Positions 46,717-58,623 of a DNA stretch of 64,000 nucleotides are shown here, one piece after another. How positions within the stretch are numbered: the first letter of the stretch is position 1; the number at the start of each line of letters is the position of its first letter. This stretch comes from Paragyromitra xinjiangensis (Eukaryota > Ascomycota > Pezizomycetes > Pezizales > Discinaceae). The DNA lies in NCBI GenBank assembly GCA_038503065.1, contig JBCAMK010000003.1:1674001-1738000 (forward strand). Direction: 5' to 3'. Position numbers and translations under genes: made by a program. The notes under the pieces are model-generated. The model searched no databases. It was not told the origin of the DNA and was given only the letters and a program-made list of their open reading frames with translations.

Positions 46717-48110
46717 AACTGAACAAAAAAGGAAAACTTCAGACGTATTGCGGTAGGCAAAAACCCCGGGTATCCAGTACCACCAAAAAAGCTGAGATTA
46801 AAGTTGGTTGAAAATAAATTAAAGAAAAAACGAAAACAAAAGGGAAAAAAAATATCACAGCACAGCTGGAAAGAAAATAAAAGAACGGGGACTGTAGAAA
46901 ATAGTCCAAATAACCAACGACGGAGGTAGAGATGGAGAATGGAAGAGAGAGTTCACCGAGGTGTGGCAGCTGCAGATATATATCCTAACGAGAGGAAAAT
47001 CCACCCGCGCCCCCATTGAAGATTTGGGCCACTCAAAGGCTTAACTGTATTCAGACATCAACAACCCTGAGTCCCAATAGCTGCAGAATGGGCGAGATCT
47101 AGTAGCCATTCAGTAAGTCGGGGTAATGTTTCGGTGTTGATCATTATGGCTAGTAAAAAAGCTCGACTGGAGACGAGAATAGATGGGCGGCAAATGTTAC
47201 ACACATTCGCCTGGCGTACAGTCGCTCCGGGCCAACGACGCTGGGCAGTGACGAACAGGGGCCTAGAGAGGAGCAAAGCAACGAGTGTTAACGGCTTAGG
47301 GCTAGTTTTTCCTGCTGTTCAGGCCCCTGTCCACCGCCAGCCCAGTTTCGTCGTTAACCCAAGAGCGACTGTGAGGGCATCAACAGCTGGGTTTTCACAG
47401 TAGACAATCATTGATATCCGTGTCGTCAAATCAAAATGCTTGCTGGCGTGAGGGTGCTGACACCCTGAAACGCGAGGAGACCAGAAAATATGGCTGCCAA
47501 GAAAAGATACGGAGCCTCAACCGTCACCGCGCATAGTGAAACGCGCAACCCCGAAAATAACCACCTTTGGGAAATTGTACTAAGAACCGGGAAATTGAGC
47601 CAGCACCAGTATCCAGAGGTGGATTAGACACTGTGGTTATTTTGCCCACCACGGAAAAACAAGCACCAATGGTTTTCTTTTTGCTCACGTGTTCTGGCGC
47701 TTTTGGTGTTCTAGTTCAGGTTGACGCGCTTCTTACTACGTATACTCAAGACCAAGGGTCAAATAGAAATATGTAAATAAGAAAATGCCCCAGAAAATCT
47801 CTCAAGATTAACTTGGCTTAACGCAGCATTGATGATATTAGGAAATTAAGAAGGCACAAAAATAATAGCCATCATGAAAAAGCTTTGGAATCTAACTCGA
47901 ACTAATCTAGCGCTGGGCACCAATAATCCGACAGATTAGTAATTTGTAAAATACAAAGAATTTAACATTTGCTGCCATCTGAGCCTGCATCATTGGCATA
48001 AAATGAAAAAATTAGTCAAATAATCGATTCTTCAATCCCCGATTACGCTCTTGGAGGAAACCTCGTTAGTTGATTATCCTGATTTATGCGAAATAGAGAA
48101 GGGAAACTCA
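46717..48110. other. 1.4-kb intergenic region
   Basis: Frames at 47134-47403 (plus) and 47058-47276 (minus) overlap and lack motifs. A-rich runs near 46800-46860 lie in the leader of the downstream secreted gene. No gene is supported. Confidence 0.5.
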
Positions 48111-48893
48111 CTAGCCTAAGCATCGAATATCTGCTTTCCAGCCACCATGAACAAAATCTCGCGCTTTAACAGCCCCACAAACCATTCCAAAAACATTACA
48201 GCTAAGATCGACCTCCCAAGCCCTGCTCCCCTCTCTACAGATAGCGACCTCGCTCTCAATGCAGATTTTATTCTCGGATTCGGTAACTGGCGCGCAAGGG
48301 TCCCCCACAGCAATTGCATCTACTAGAAAGAATTGATTCAGCTCCATAATGAGTTGGTCTAATTCGTCGGGATCCTCAGCTATTTGATCTTGAATCTCCT
48401 TGGTATCAGTGTGCAACTGTAAAGGGAGTTCTTCTCGTTTGGCCTTTTTCGTGGGGGCCGCTGGTGTTTCGGTAGGGGCTGCAGTAACGGTTGATGGTGG
48501 TCGTGTCACATAAACAGTTGCGGTAATAGTCGTTGTAGTCCAGCTGGTTGATTCGTCCGTTGTTGCTATTGGCTCAGGCGCTGCTGTTTCAGACGTTGGT
48601 GCCGCCGTTATGGTTGGAAAAGCAATATCGATGATTGACATCACAGACGCCTGGGCTGTATCCGTCTCAGTCGTAGTATCGGCATTCTCTAGCTCCTTCG
48701 CCAAGTCCATTAAGATCTCACTGACAGTACCGCCGTAATGCCCGATCCCCCATTCCGATATTCCTCGTGTGAAGAGATCTGGTATTTTGCGGCTTACAGC
48801 GCTATCTGAGGAGGAGATAGGCGAGGTGTATGCTGATCCTGCGAAAGTGCAGGTTGCAACCCCAGTGGTAACCAAGGTGAGTTGAAGTCTCAT
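48111..48893 (-). CDS. secreted protein with a divergent six-cysteine domain
   Basis: A single exon of 260 residues. It begins with a signal peptide (MRLQLTLVTTGVATCTFAGS, cleavage probably near AYTS). An acidic segment (MDLAKELENADTTTETD) is followed by a Thr/Pro/Ala-rich stretch, a KKAKREELP site that could be cut by a Kex2-type protease at KR, an acidic linker, and a C-terminal domain with cysteines C-x10-C-x7-C-x12-C-x6-C-x18-C. The first three intervals match the neighbouring protein at 45242, so the two are likely diverged relatives. The function is unknown; a wall or extracellular role is likely. The start is an ATG at the head of the frame. Confidence 0.7.
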   Translation of the reverse strand: MRLQLTLVTTGVATCTFAGSAYTSPISSSDSAVSRKIPDLFTRGISEWGIGHYGGTVSEILMDLAKELENADTTTETDTAQASVMSIIDIAFPTITAAPTSETAAPEPIATTDESTSWTTTTITATVYVTRPPSTVTAAPTETPAAPTKKAKREELPLQLHTDTKEIQDQIAEDPDELDQLIMELNQFFLVDAIAVGDPCAPVTESENKICIESEVAICREGSRAWEVDLSCNVFGMVCGAVKARDFVHGGWKADIRCLG

Positions 48894-51103
48894 GGTGAGC
48901 AGAGGTAGAGGCTAAAAAGGTATCTTCAAGATAGCGAAAAGCGAATCCTCAATGAACTAGGTGGCAAAAATGCAAAATGAGTGTATAAGCAAAATCAAAG
49001 GAAGGACAAATCAAGCTATTGATCAAGGAAATCGATAAATCGAGAGAAAAAGAGTGAGGAGGCTCCAGTAGAGTCAAGGTTCCATTTGCCAGCGAAAGGA
49101 ATAAGATAGACTCAAGATGATAGAATGGTGGGGAAGCAACGAGTTAAAAAGGAGATCACAGTACCACAGAGTACTAAACCCCATACAATACATGTACATG
49201 TAGTCGTGTGGTAAGTCAAAGAGCGCTATTTTCCCAATACTCACCATGTTTCAGAAGCTAGGACTAGCGCCAGAAGGTAAAGAAAGAGAAGCTCGAGATG
49301 CAAAAAGGGAGTTCGTCAAGCAAGACCAACCTTAATAACACACACCCAACCCCAAGCAAGAAAATCGGCAAGAGATGGCCGCTTTGATTTCGAGTGGTGT
49401 AATGCCGTAGAATTCCCTCTCGCCAAACGATCCTTGTTCTCCAAAACACTTTTAACGCAGCGAGAGGCGTCTTACCAGTGACCAATAACTAGCCCAAATC
49501 AGGCACACATATGCATCGTTGTTGCCAGGCGGTTTTTGGAAAAGTCATTGAGGGTACTATTGAGTGTGTAACACAAACACATCGTGAGGTTGGAAGGCGC
49601 CTATGTCACAGGTTAATTTATTTATCCAGATGTGGAACACTAACCCCCCTGCATCGATCCCTAGAATTTCTTCTAAGCGAGAGATATCTATCAATCTCAT
49701 TCTCCCCTCAACTACAACCGTGGAACTCTCGAGACCTGCTGACAGGTGCTTCAATTTATTTGACATGCAAACTGTCGTAAAGTGGGAGGACCCCGCTTCT
49801 TTATTATCTGTTCACGAGCAGTTCACCCCAAGACCAGTCGTCAATGTCTAGGGGGCTTTTTGAGAGTGGATGTGGTCTGTTTATCCACCTCAATTATTCT
49901 CTAGTGGAATCTGCCGTTCAAAAGCCGACAGGAAACGGTGAGGTAATACTCCTTCCCCGACGGCCCGCCAGGGAAAACCCTATCGCGGGAAGGATCCAGC
50001 ACAATACCACCCAATAGATATAGAACTAGGTGCTAAATCCAAATGAATGGGAAACAACAAAACGGGAGATAGCAAACTCCCACCCCCGCAACTTTACATT
50101 CAAACACTTTAAGTAACGGTTCACTGGGGTAAGTTTCGACCCTCCAAGGAGATTTCGAAGAACCGAGCTTATGGAAGACAAAATCCTTCACCATGATTCC
50201 AAAAAGGTGTATAGCAATTTAGCTAGAAAACGAACACGGGATAAAAGACAGCTGCGGCTATGTAGTACTAGATAGACAAACCTTAGCAAAATTTCTCACA
50301 CGCAAGTGACACTTGTAAGTTCCCACCCACAAGTGCTGAAGTATGATTGTTTCATCAATACCAGCAGTAAATTAGTAGTCAAACATAAGGCATTAGCATA
50401 AAAGAATGAAAATAGATCACAGGACGAGTGATAGCCCATGAAGATTTGTAGCGTTCATCGAGATATCAAGGCGCTTCCACATACACACCAATAAATGAAC
50501 GAGAGCAAAACGACGTCCGAACAAACTTGGGTGAGAAAATATTTTCTCATAGTGCAGGAATCGATAAACGTGTGCCTAAAGTATAATGCAACCGAGGCCG
50601 AGCATTTCGGAGGATTAGGCATCATACTGTGCACGTGGCTCAGATGGTTCAGATTGTATTCTAGTTAGGCATAAGGAGGCCTCACAGAGCAGAAAACCCC
50701 ATTGCACCCCAGGCCCCTGAGCTGGATGGATCTAGGCTTCAGAATGTTGCACCTTCCTTTTTTCTTTGTGGGTGCTTCCATCACATCACCACCCAAAACC
50801 CAACTTTTCAAAATCCAATTACACCATAAAAATATCTTCAATTTTGAAAATCTCGCTATAGGCATTGTGCTTATCATATAGTGAATCACTGTATATGATC
50901 GTTTTCTTAAAAACCCGTCCTATTTAGCTATAACAGATCGTTCTAAAAGAGGTACACGTTTATCAATTCCGACACCATATCTAATTCACAATCTAAAACT
51001 CATACGCTACGCATCCACCCAAAGCCCCATCATTTCGTAACTACAAAAACAAAACAGAAGAAATGGCTAGCAACAATGAAAGTTTGCAAATAACCGTAAT
51101 GCC
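48894..51103. other. 2.2-kb intergenic region
   Basis: Contains the TACATGTACATGTA palindrome at 49189-49202, about 300 bp upstream of the secreted gene. Short frames on both strands (49264-49851, 50665-50889) show no motifs. No gene is recognised. Confidence 0.5.
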
Positions 51104-52222
51104 TCAGTACTTGCGCTTATTCAGCTCCCCTTCAGACCATTCATACAGCTTTTCAACCAATCCTTCATCCTTAGCATATCTGCTTGGCGCGTTCATCCCG
51201 CTTGCCTTTTTAGCTACAGGAGCATAATACTCGCCTGAGTCCTCAAGAGTGACATCTGATGAAGCAGCACAATAAATTTGGGTATAGGATCCAGACTCGG
51301 TGCTCGTGAAAAAGTATTTCATAATCCCCCAAGAAAGCTTGCCTGTGATTCCTGAGGAAGCGCCCTGATCCCACAGGGGAGAATTTATGAAACCGGGATG
51401 TAGAGAGACAGCGATTATTCCATGCTCTTTCAAACGGCGAGAAAGAGCTTTTGCATGAAGGATATTGGCGAGTTTAGACTAATTTTTCCAACTCTAGTTA
51501 ATTGACTAACCCATAGCTTAAGAAGAAAAAGATATCTACTTACGACTCCATAGCGGCTCCAAGTATTTCCGTCCTTATCATGCATGTTATCGAAATCGAT
51601 TCCATTGACCCTGGTATGGGCGAATGAAGCGACATTGACAATACGAACTACTCCCGCGGGAGAAGACTTCGCAGTTTTAATGAGTGTCGGTTGCAGAAGT
51701 TTTGTTAGAAGAAAATGACCCATATGGTTGGTGCCGAATTGGATCTCAAATCCATCCTTGGTCTCAGAGTATGGGAGAGCCATTACACCCGCGTTGTTGA
51801 GAAGAATATGAAGAACTGATTCTTTACTATTCGATATTTTAGCTTACACGTAGCACGGGAATAATAAGGATAGTTGTATACCTAAGAAACTCATCGGCAG
51901 CCTTCTTTATAGACTCGAAAGACGTCAAGTCCATTTCGATGAACTCGACCTTAGCCTCGGGCACTTTGTCCTTAATATCATCGATGGCAGTCCTCTTTGT
52001 TGGTCAGCATACTTTTAATTCCATTCCCTAGGTAGAAAACGAAGATCGAGAGAAAATTACCGCTCTAGATTCCGACCTTGCGGCCATGTACACCTTTGCA
52101 CCTTTCCGAACAAAGGCCAAGATACTCTCTTTCCCAAGGCCAGTACTCCCTCCAGTGACGAGAATTACTCGTCCTGTCAAGTCAGGGATATCATTGGGAC
52201 TGAAGCTGGGTCCTCCAAACAT
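51104..52222 (-). CDS. short-chain dehydrogenase/reductase (retinol dehydrogenase-like)
   Basis: Exons 52222-52061, 51994-51882, 51826-51544 and 51478-51104 give 310 residues. The order of motifs is that of classical SDRs: TGGSTGLGK (NAD(P) binding), [43 protein letters not shown], the catalytic YGVSK spanning the last intron, and [10 protein letters not shown]. Sequence around the catalytic site and the HPG motif resembles the retinol dehydrogenase/WWOX-like group common in fungal secondary metabolism and lipid reactions. The substrate is unknown. Introns 1-3 are 55-66 bp. Confidence 0.92.
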
Positions 52223-55200
52223 TTTAGATGTATAGTCGGCCTGGTAGAAGAAGAACTTGTAGGGATAGTTATTGTTGGATTAGGATTCTAAAGATAGAAT
52301 TTAAAAGTGATTTGCGTGTCAAGGTAGCTTGTTTGCGATGGTGATAAAGGGATATTTGGAGAGCTTCTGTATGTGTTCTTATAGTAAAATTTTTATACCG
52401 AAAGTGTTTGGTGATTATTGCAGTTTGTTATGTCGGGGTCGCCGCAAGGGCATGTGAGTCGGCCTAGCCATTAATCCGTCCTTCCGAATCCGTGACAGCC
52501 GACCGAGGTAAAATGCCAACACCAGAAACCTCTTAACACCAGATATTATATCGCATTAGAACACGGCCAAAGTCTGGTAAAGCATTGCAGATTGATTTCG
52601 GGCGCGCTAAGTCAATATTTTGGCCCCCTTCGCCACGCGTGTGGAAAAAGACTCGGCGTCCACGATCTCCAAAGCTAATAGTTCCAATCCTAGAAAGTGC
52701 TATCCAAAGCAACGGCAGGACCCCGCAAAGCAGTGACGTCCTCAGAAGCTGGATCAAGGCACTTATTTTAAAACACCCTAAACTATACTGCAGTCGCGGC
52801 CAAATACTCCTACATCCTAGGCTAGAGAGTTTAATTTAGTTGTTACCCCTACCTAGCCATGAGCAAACACGTTTTAGTCTCCTGCCCAAACTGCCGTCCT
52901 TTGCTTCATTATGATCACGAGGAAATTCCAAGAAGAACCAACTAGCAAGACAGATACTCATGATAATTAGAAGTTTCTTCGAAAAGTGAAATCCGCATAC
53001 AGACTACATGAACGGTATCTAGCAGCGACGGTTTTTTGGAAAATCCCGTGACATCCATTACAATGCTACACACCAGGTGCTTTGGGTCCCCGATGTATTT
53101 TTGCTATACCCACCGTGAATAGCTAGTTGTAATTATAATACCTGCCTGTTTATGGCGCTCTAGACGAGTTTTAATGTCGTGGCTCCATCAGGATCCCCGG
53201 AGTTTGAGACCCGTAAACACGGTAATTGACCAAAAAATTAGAGAAGTAATAGAGCCTAGCTTACTGTACAGGCAAATTTCCAACTGTTCGTCAAAAACAC
53301 CTATTAACTGCAGAGCTGTTGAGATGGTGAGCTGGCGTTACGGGCAATAAACCCTATCTGATCTTTATTACCCTTGTCACTATGCGCGCTTATCGATAAG
53401 GTACGAAAAACCCGCTTTCCAAATCGGAGGTCCCGATGGTAAACTCGCGATCGGCCATCCGGAGGAACTGACGTGCCGACTCATGCAATCTCACTGGTAA
53501 GCAAAATAATCACCAACACTGCCGAGGCAAACCCGATAACCCATAACCCGATAGGACAGAGAGGTACATAATTGTATAGTTCAAAGCTGCTACCGATCGC
53601 GATCCAAAAGCCCCCTATGTAGCTACATGATAGCCGAGACCAATCGTGAAAGAAAAGGACATAAAATTATTAAACAGGATTAGCAACATACTGCTCTCGA
53701 AACATCTCATCTTATAAGTGCTAAAAGAGCACATGTAGTTTCTCGTTTCACCCACAAACAATCGAAAAGTAACGCAAACCCCAAATTGCCTCAAGCTTCA
53801 TTCCCTCCTATGCTCCCCATTAGAATTTGAACCGCTCCATCTATTTTCACCCAAATACAATCCATGGGTTAAATCCCCATACAGGAAGGCCACAACCGTA
53901 AGTAATCCCCCAGGAGTGATCTAACTATAGAGAGACTTGGATCTAAAGAGCTCCAAGCTAGCGAAAGCAGAACAAAAAAATAATTCAGTCGAGACAGGAT
54001 TCAACCTGTGTTGGCTGAGTTCGTTATTTCATCGAACACTTTAGATCAGCATTACCATTCCTACTCCACCTAAGCTTCAAGACCTTAGGTAAATACTTTG
54101 GTTACTTATAAACGAGTTTTGGATAGAATGAGTGTGTTTTTGTGTCCCCCAGCTAGTATACATGTAGTGTTAAGAACTGTATTAAGCCACGGTCAGCATG
54201 TGAGAGACGTGGCCGTGATAGAGCTAAAGTATTAGCATTCAATGGAGATGTATATGCTAGTGAACGTCCATTCATTATCCTAATATTACAAATAGGAAGT
54301 TATAGCCTCAAGCCTATTACTCTGTATTCATCATTACTTTTCCTCCTTTACGTCGCCGACTCCTATGATCATCGTGGTCGACAAGTTAAACCACTGGCCG
54401 ACAGCAATCAAAGCTCAAACGTAGCTACTAGTACTGAGTCGCAGCTCCGAGAAAACCCAACCTAAACTATTAAATAACCGCTTACCTTAGACCAAATTCG
54501 AACATCTGCGTCAAAAACTACTAAACCGACCACATGCAGTCCCATAACCACCAAAGCCCCAAGTGACCTTCATGTGTGAAGCCGAACGTACCGGAACATA
54601 ATCACACACCTCTGACAACACTATTTCTGACGCATATAGGCTATCTAGGCCCTGTTCGTTAGTTTTCCCTTAGAAAACTCATCAAATGCAGTATTAAATC
54701 CGACGGGCTCAGAGAAACCCCTGCAGATCCGTGAGATTCTCGGTTTCAATTTGCAATACCTCCCAGAGTGCACTAAATTTAGCCATATGTGATTTTGGAC
54801 AAAAACAGATAATAATAGAGAAGTAAGCTAGGAACGAGCCAGACTGTGCCGAGATAGATCCAGAACTTCAACCTCCTCGTAACTTTAGTAGAATTAATTT
54901 AAAGGGCTTGAAGACTATTTATGTGAGGAATAGTTCGAGTGACTAATCATGATCGCGTAAATGACGTTATTGTTGGCTTGGCAACAGTTTAGGGATTATT
55001 CAAGCCCACAAAAGTCCTGGTAAAGGACCTGTCTACGCGCCCTACTCGCCCTTTGCTCCTAACCTCCCAGCCAGGTAACATTAGTATTTGAGATACTTTG
55101 AGCACTGTAGGGAATTTATAGGCTGTGTACAGGAAATAGACAAACGTCCGGCGCGGAAGTTTCCTTGAGTGCGGTAGTTTGAGGCTCAAAAGCCTGCATA

Positions 55201-55460
55201 CAGAAAGCCACACTCACAAGCCACATCTTCAAAAGTTTTCTGAAGCTACCGCAGAGCCGCCCCCGATGCCATACGTCCATGCAGATTCCATGTTTCACCC
55301 CACCTTCAATTCGCCAGTTAAACACGTTAATCACCCGGAAAACCTAGATTTAATCTGAGCGCTGCGATTGATTTTCCCATTCTTCTCCTTGCACAGCCTT
55401 AATCTCTGCCTTACTGTTTACTGGGGATTGATCTTACGACTCCTGCTACCTTCTGAACAC
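52223..55460. other. 3.2-kb gene-poor region with decayed elements
   Basis: No intact gene. At about 54355-54420 the plus strand reads PMIIVVDKLNHWPTAIKAQT-like codons, similar in kind to the integrase start of Ty3/Gypsy elements, but it is not open beyond that. At 53985-54080 (minus) there is a tRNA-like T-arm followed by a T-run, without a matching 5' half. TACATGTA at 54159-54166. Stop codons are dense in all frames. Confidence 0.4.
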
Positions 55461-57312
55461 ATGCGCGCTCATATCGCGCCCTCCTCCTGCTCACGATCGC
55501 TGGCACTCCGTTTTGTCCGTCCTCCGACTTCAGATCAATGCTGTATTTACTCTTTGACAGCCGCTAGTCGTTCCGGATTTAGTGTCCGAGAAGCACGGGG
55601 AAGCGGTAGAAGGGCAAGAATTGAAATAACACCAATTCAGCAACGAGTACAATGTCGATCCTATAAAACTGGCTACTCACCGCCAAAAACCCCACCAAGG
55701 GTTGCACCATTGTCAAATTATTCAGATTTTTTGATGCCAAATTACCTACACCACAGCACACGAGGAAGAGGACCGGAAGCAGGCTTGATGGTAGCGGGGA
55801 AACGAAGAGCGACTGGGGGCTTGATAGATTTACTCTTCCGTCGGAAATCAAAAAAGTACACGCAAAGACAAGAGAACGTGAGTTCAAGATACCTAGACTC
55901 TGGAGCTGAGGAGGCGATTCTGGGGCGGAGTTTGCTACACAAGAACAACGGCGACGAGTTTTTGCGATGTACAGAATTCGACAAGGAAGGTTCGCGAGTT
56001 TTGCACTAGATGTTTGTCCTACCTAGCTTAATTATTTCGGTTCTGACAGAAGGTATTCTGTAGGGAACGTTACCGTTGTGTTTGGAGAATTCAAAAAGAG
56101 CGAGTTATGTACAAAGGTTCGTACCCTGCGGACGATATTTTCTATATCTCGAAAGACTTAACGGCTAAAATAATAGGGTTTGATAGCATGGCTTGATGCC
56201 TCGTGATCTCCGGAAACTTTGGGTTCCCAGCATCATAGTTCCTCATATTCTGGTTAGGAAAAACTCGATCCTAGTGAATCTTTTGCACATTCGCGCATTG
56301 ATTAAAGCGGACATGGTACTTTTGTTTGACGTATACGGCTCCACGGACTCATACACGCAATCGATATTCATGTACGATCTTGGTGGTAAACTCCGGCAGG
56401 GCTCGAAAGCTATGGGCGGGCTTCCATACGAGATGCGTGCGCTAGAAGCTATCCTAATCTCGGTCACTGCCGCGTTGGAGGCGGAAATGAAAGTGTTGCA
56501 GGAGCTTGTCATTACCTTGTTAGGTGATTTGGAGGAAGATATCGACAGGGATAAGCTGCGACAACTGTTGATTTACTCTAAGAAGTTATCCACTTTCGAA
56601 CAGAAGGCGAAGTTGATTAGGGACGCCATCGAGGAGATACTTGAGGCCGATGATGACCTAGCAGATATGTACCTTTCTGAGAAGCTGCATGGGAAGGTCA
56701 GGCCGACAGAGGAACACACCGAGATTGAAATGTTATTAGAGTCATACCACAAGATATGTGATGAGATTGTTCAAATATCAAGCAATCTTGTCTCTAGCAT
56801 CCGAAACACTGAGGAGATGTAATACAACCCTTCTATTCCGCTTCTATTTAATGAAATGAATAAGCACTGACCTCTTCAACAACTCTAGTGTTAACATTAT
56901 TCTTGACGCCAATCGCAACTCCCTCATGCTTCTTGACCTCAAATTTTCTATCGGAACTCTCGGTATCGGCTCCGGCACCTTCATCGCTGGCCTGTATGGT
57001 ATGAATCTAAAAAACTTTATGGAGGAATCTGATTTCGCCTTCTGGGGTGTCTCTGGGTGGGCGTTTGTCTTCTCAGCTATCATCTGCGCGTACGGCCTGC
57101 ACAAGCTCCGTCGCACGCAAAGACTGACTATGTGGGGTGAGAGTGGCTCTCAGGAGGGAAAGAGAGGCTGGATGTCAGTTGGGAAACAGTCGTCTGGTAC
57201 TCACAGTTCCGCGACAAGGTTCCATCAATCGATGCAGCAACACAACAAAACACCACTAGAGAGCGATTTCCCGCCATTGCAGGTGTTACCGGAGAAGAAA
57301 GCTAGGAAATGA
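55461..57312 (+). CDS. mitochondrial magnesium channel MRS2 (CorA family)
   Basis: Exons 55461-55989, 56064-56116, 56187-56818 and 56889-57312 give 545 residues. The first about 150 residues are Arg/Ser-rich and lack acid residues early on, as expected for a mitochondrial presequence. The body has CTEFDKEGNVTVVF, KHGLMPRDLRKL, LPYEMRALEAILISVTAAL and a long helical stalk. After the last splice come ILDANRNSLMLLDLKFSIGT, TM1, the signature YGMN (GMN at 442-444), an acidic loop (MEESDFAFW), TM2 and a basic tail. MRS2 pentamers carry Mg2+ into the matrix and support group II intron splicing in yeast. The paralogue LPE10/MFM1 is the alternative. The first in-frame ATG was taken as start. Confidence 0.93.
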
Positions 57313-58623
57313 TGAGTTGAGGAATATCATCTCCTCGAAGACGAAAATTGCCGCGTATGATATGCCTGCGGCGATGCGACACGCCTATGTATTGTTACTG
57401 TTTTTTCTTAGTGTACAAATTGGCTTTGCCGCAGCTCCCCCTCCCCTTCTCCCTGTTATATTACTACTTATGTATGTACTCCCCTCTTGATCAATCGGCT
57501 GTTGTTATGGGTTATATTATATACACTAGCGATCTCCATTCACTTCTGGCGTTCCGCTATTTGCGTCACGTTAACATTCCCATCTTCCCATCTTTGTATT
57601 TTTTATGTATTCCTCGACCTGACTTATGTAAGACACAACCGCGATGTATTTAAAAAGAGGCCGGAGAATGGAATGGAATGAAAGATGAGACACTGTATAT
57701 TACTAGGAGTCAAAGAAATAGAGATCCCAAAGTTATAGGTTAACGCGATAAAGTCATGTAGGAGGCAGTAGAAATAAGACATATTCTTAGTACATGAATA
57801 CGAAGCTGGCAAAATAGAAACTAGCACCTTTCACCGCAAAACACCGGAGCCATGGGAAACCAATCACTTAAGCGCAATCTTTAGTTGAATTAAACCATAA
57901 ACCATCACTCGAATTTACCGATGACGGACTATATGTCGGGGTTATACGTGATGCACTTTTTCGCATTACTTGAACTGATTCTCAGAAAACAGGCTCGTTT
58001 CAAACTAAAATCTCCTTCCTACTGGTTATCCTAGAAAAAATGCCACAATTCATATTTGCTGATGCCTACGATAATCGAGTGACTAGTCATGAAGAACTCT
58101 GGTGATAAAATGCGCTGCATAATATTTCAGACTTTTCGGAAATCTTACTCTATCTAACTTTAGCAATGCCGAATTCTAGCCGTTAGATCACTGCCAAGTA
58201 GTTCGCTGAGAATAGTAACATACATGTATTTACTGACAAAGGATTAGCGTCCATTCTCAGCCACCTGTCTATTCTTATGTTTCAGACCAACCATCCGTGA
58301 TTCTCGCTAGAAAGTGCAACATAAGAGGAGCAGCGCGTACGAGGCGCTATTTTTTTGAGTGACGTGTGCCCGCACCTCGTATGCAAGCCCGGTCCATTTC
58401 GAAGATTTAAACGTTGCGAGGTTCCTGGTATCGCTTGGCATAAATCGTGACATGTTCGTTGTTACTTCGACGTTTATTTTACCAATATCCCACATGACCA
58501 TAATAAATCACTGAAATTAGTTCGGTGTACTGAAACGCCTTGCTGACAGGTATATTCTGTAACACGGGAAATTCTCATACGCGTCCCAAGTAATATAACT
58601 TCCTCATTCCCCCCATACCCCTC
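57313..58623. other. 1.3-kb intergenic between convergent genes
   Basis: 3' UTR of MRS2 and spacer. TACATGTA at 58221-58228. Short frames show no motifs. Confidence 0.55.

Noticed and set aside
53941..54090. tRNA-like sequence on the minus strand followed by a run of seven T
   Set aside because: The T-arm has only a six-base loop and no 5' acceptor strand can be found to pair with the 3' end, so it is at best a relic.
54355..54420. Possible Gypsy integrase fragment
   Set aside because: Only about 20 codons resemble the domain start; too short to name an element.
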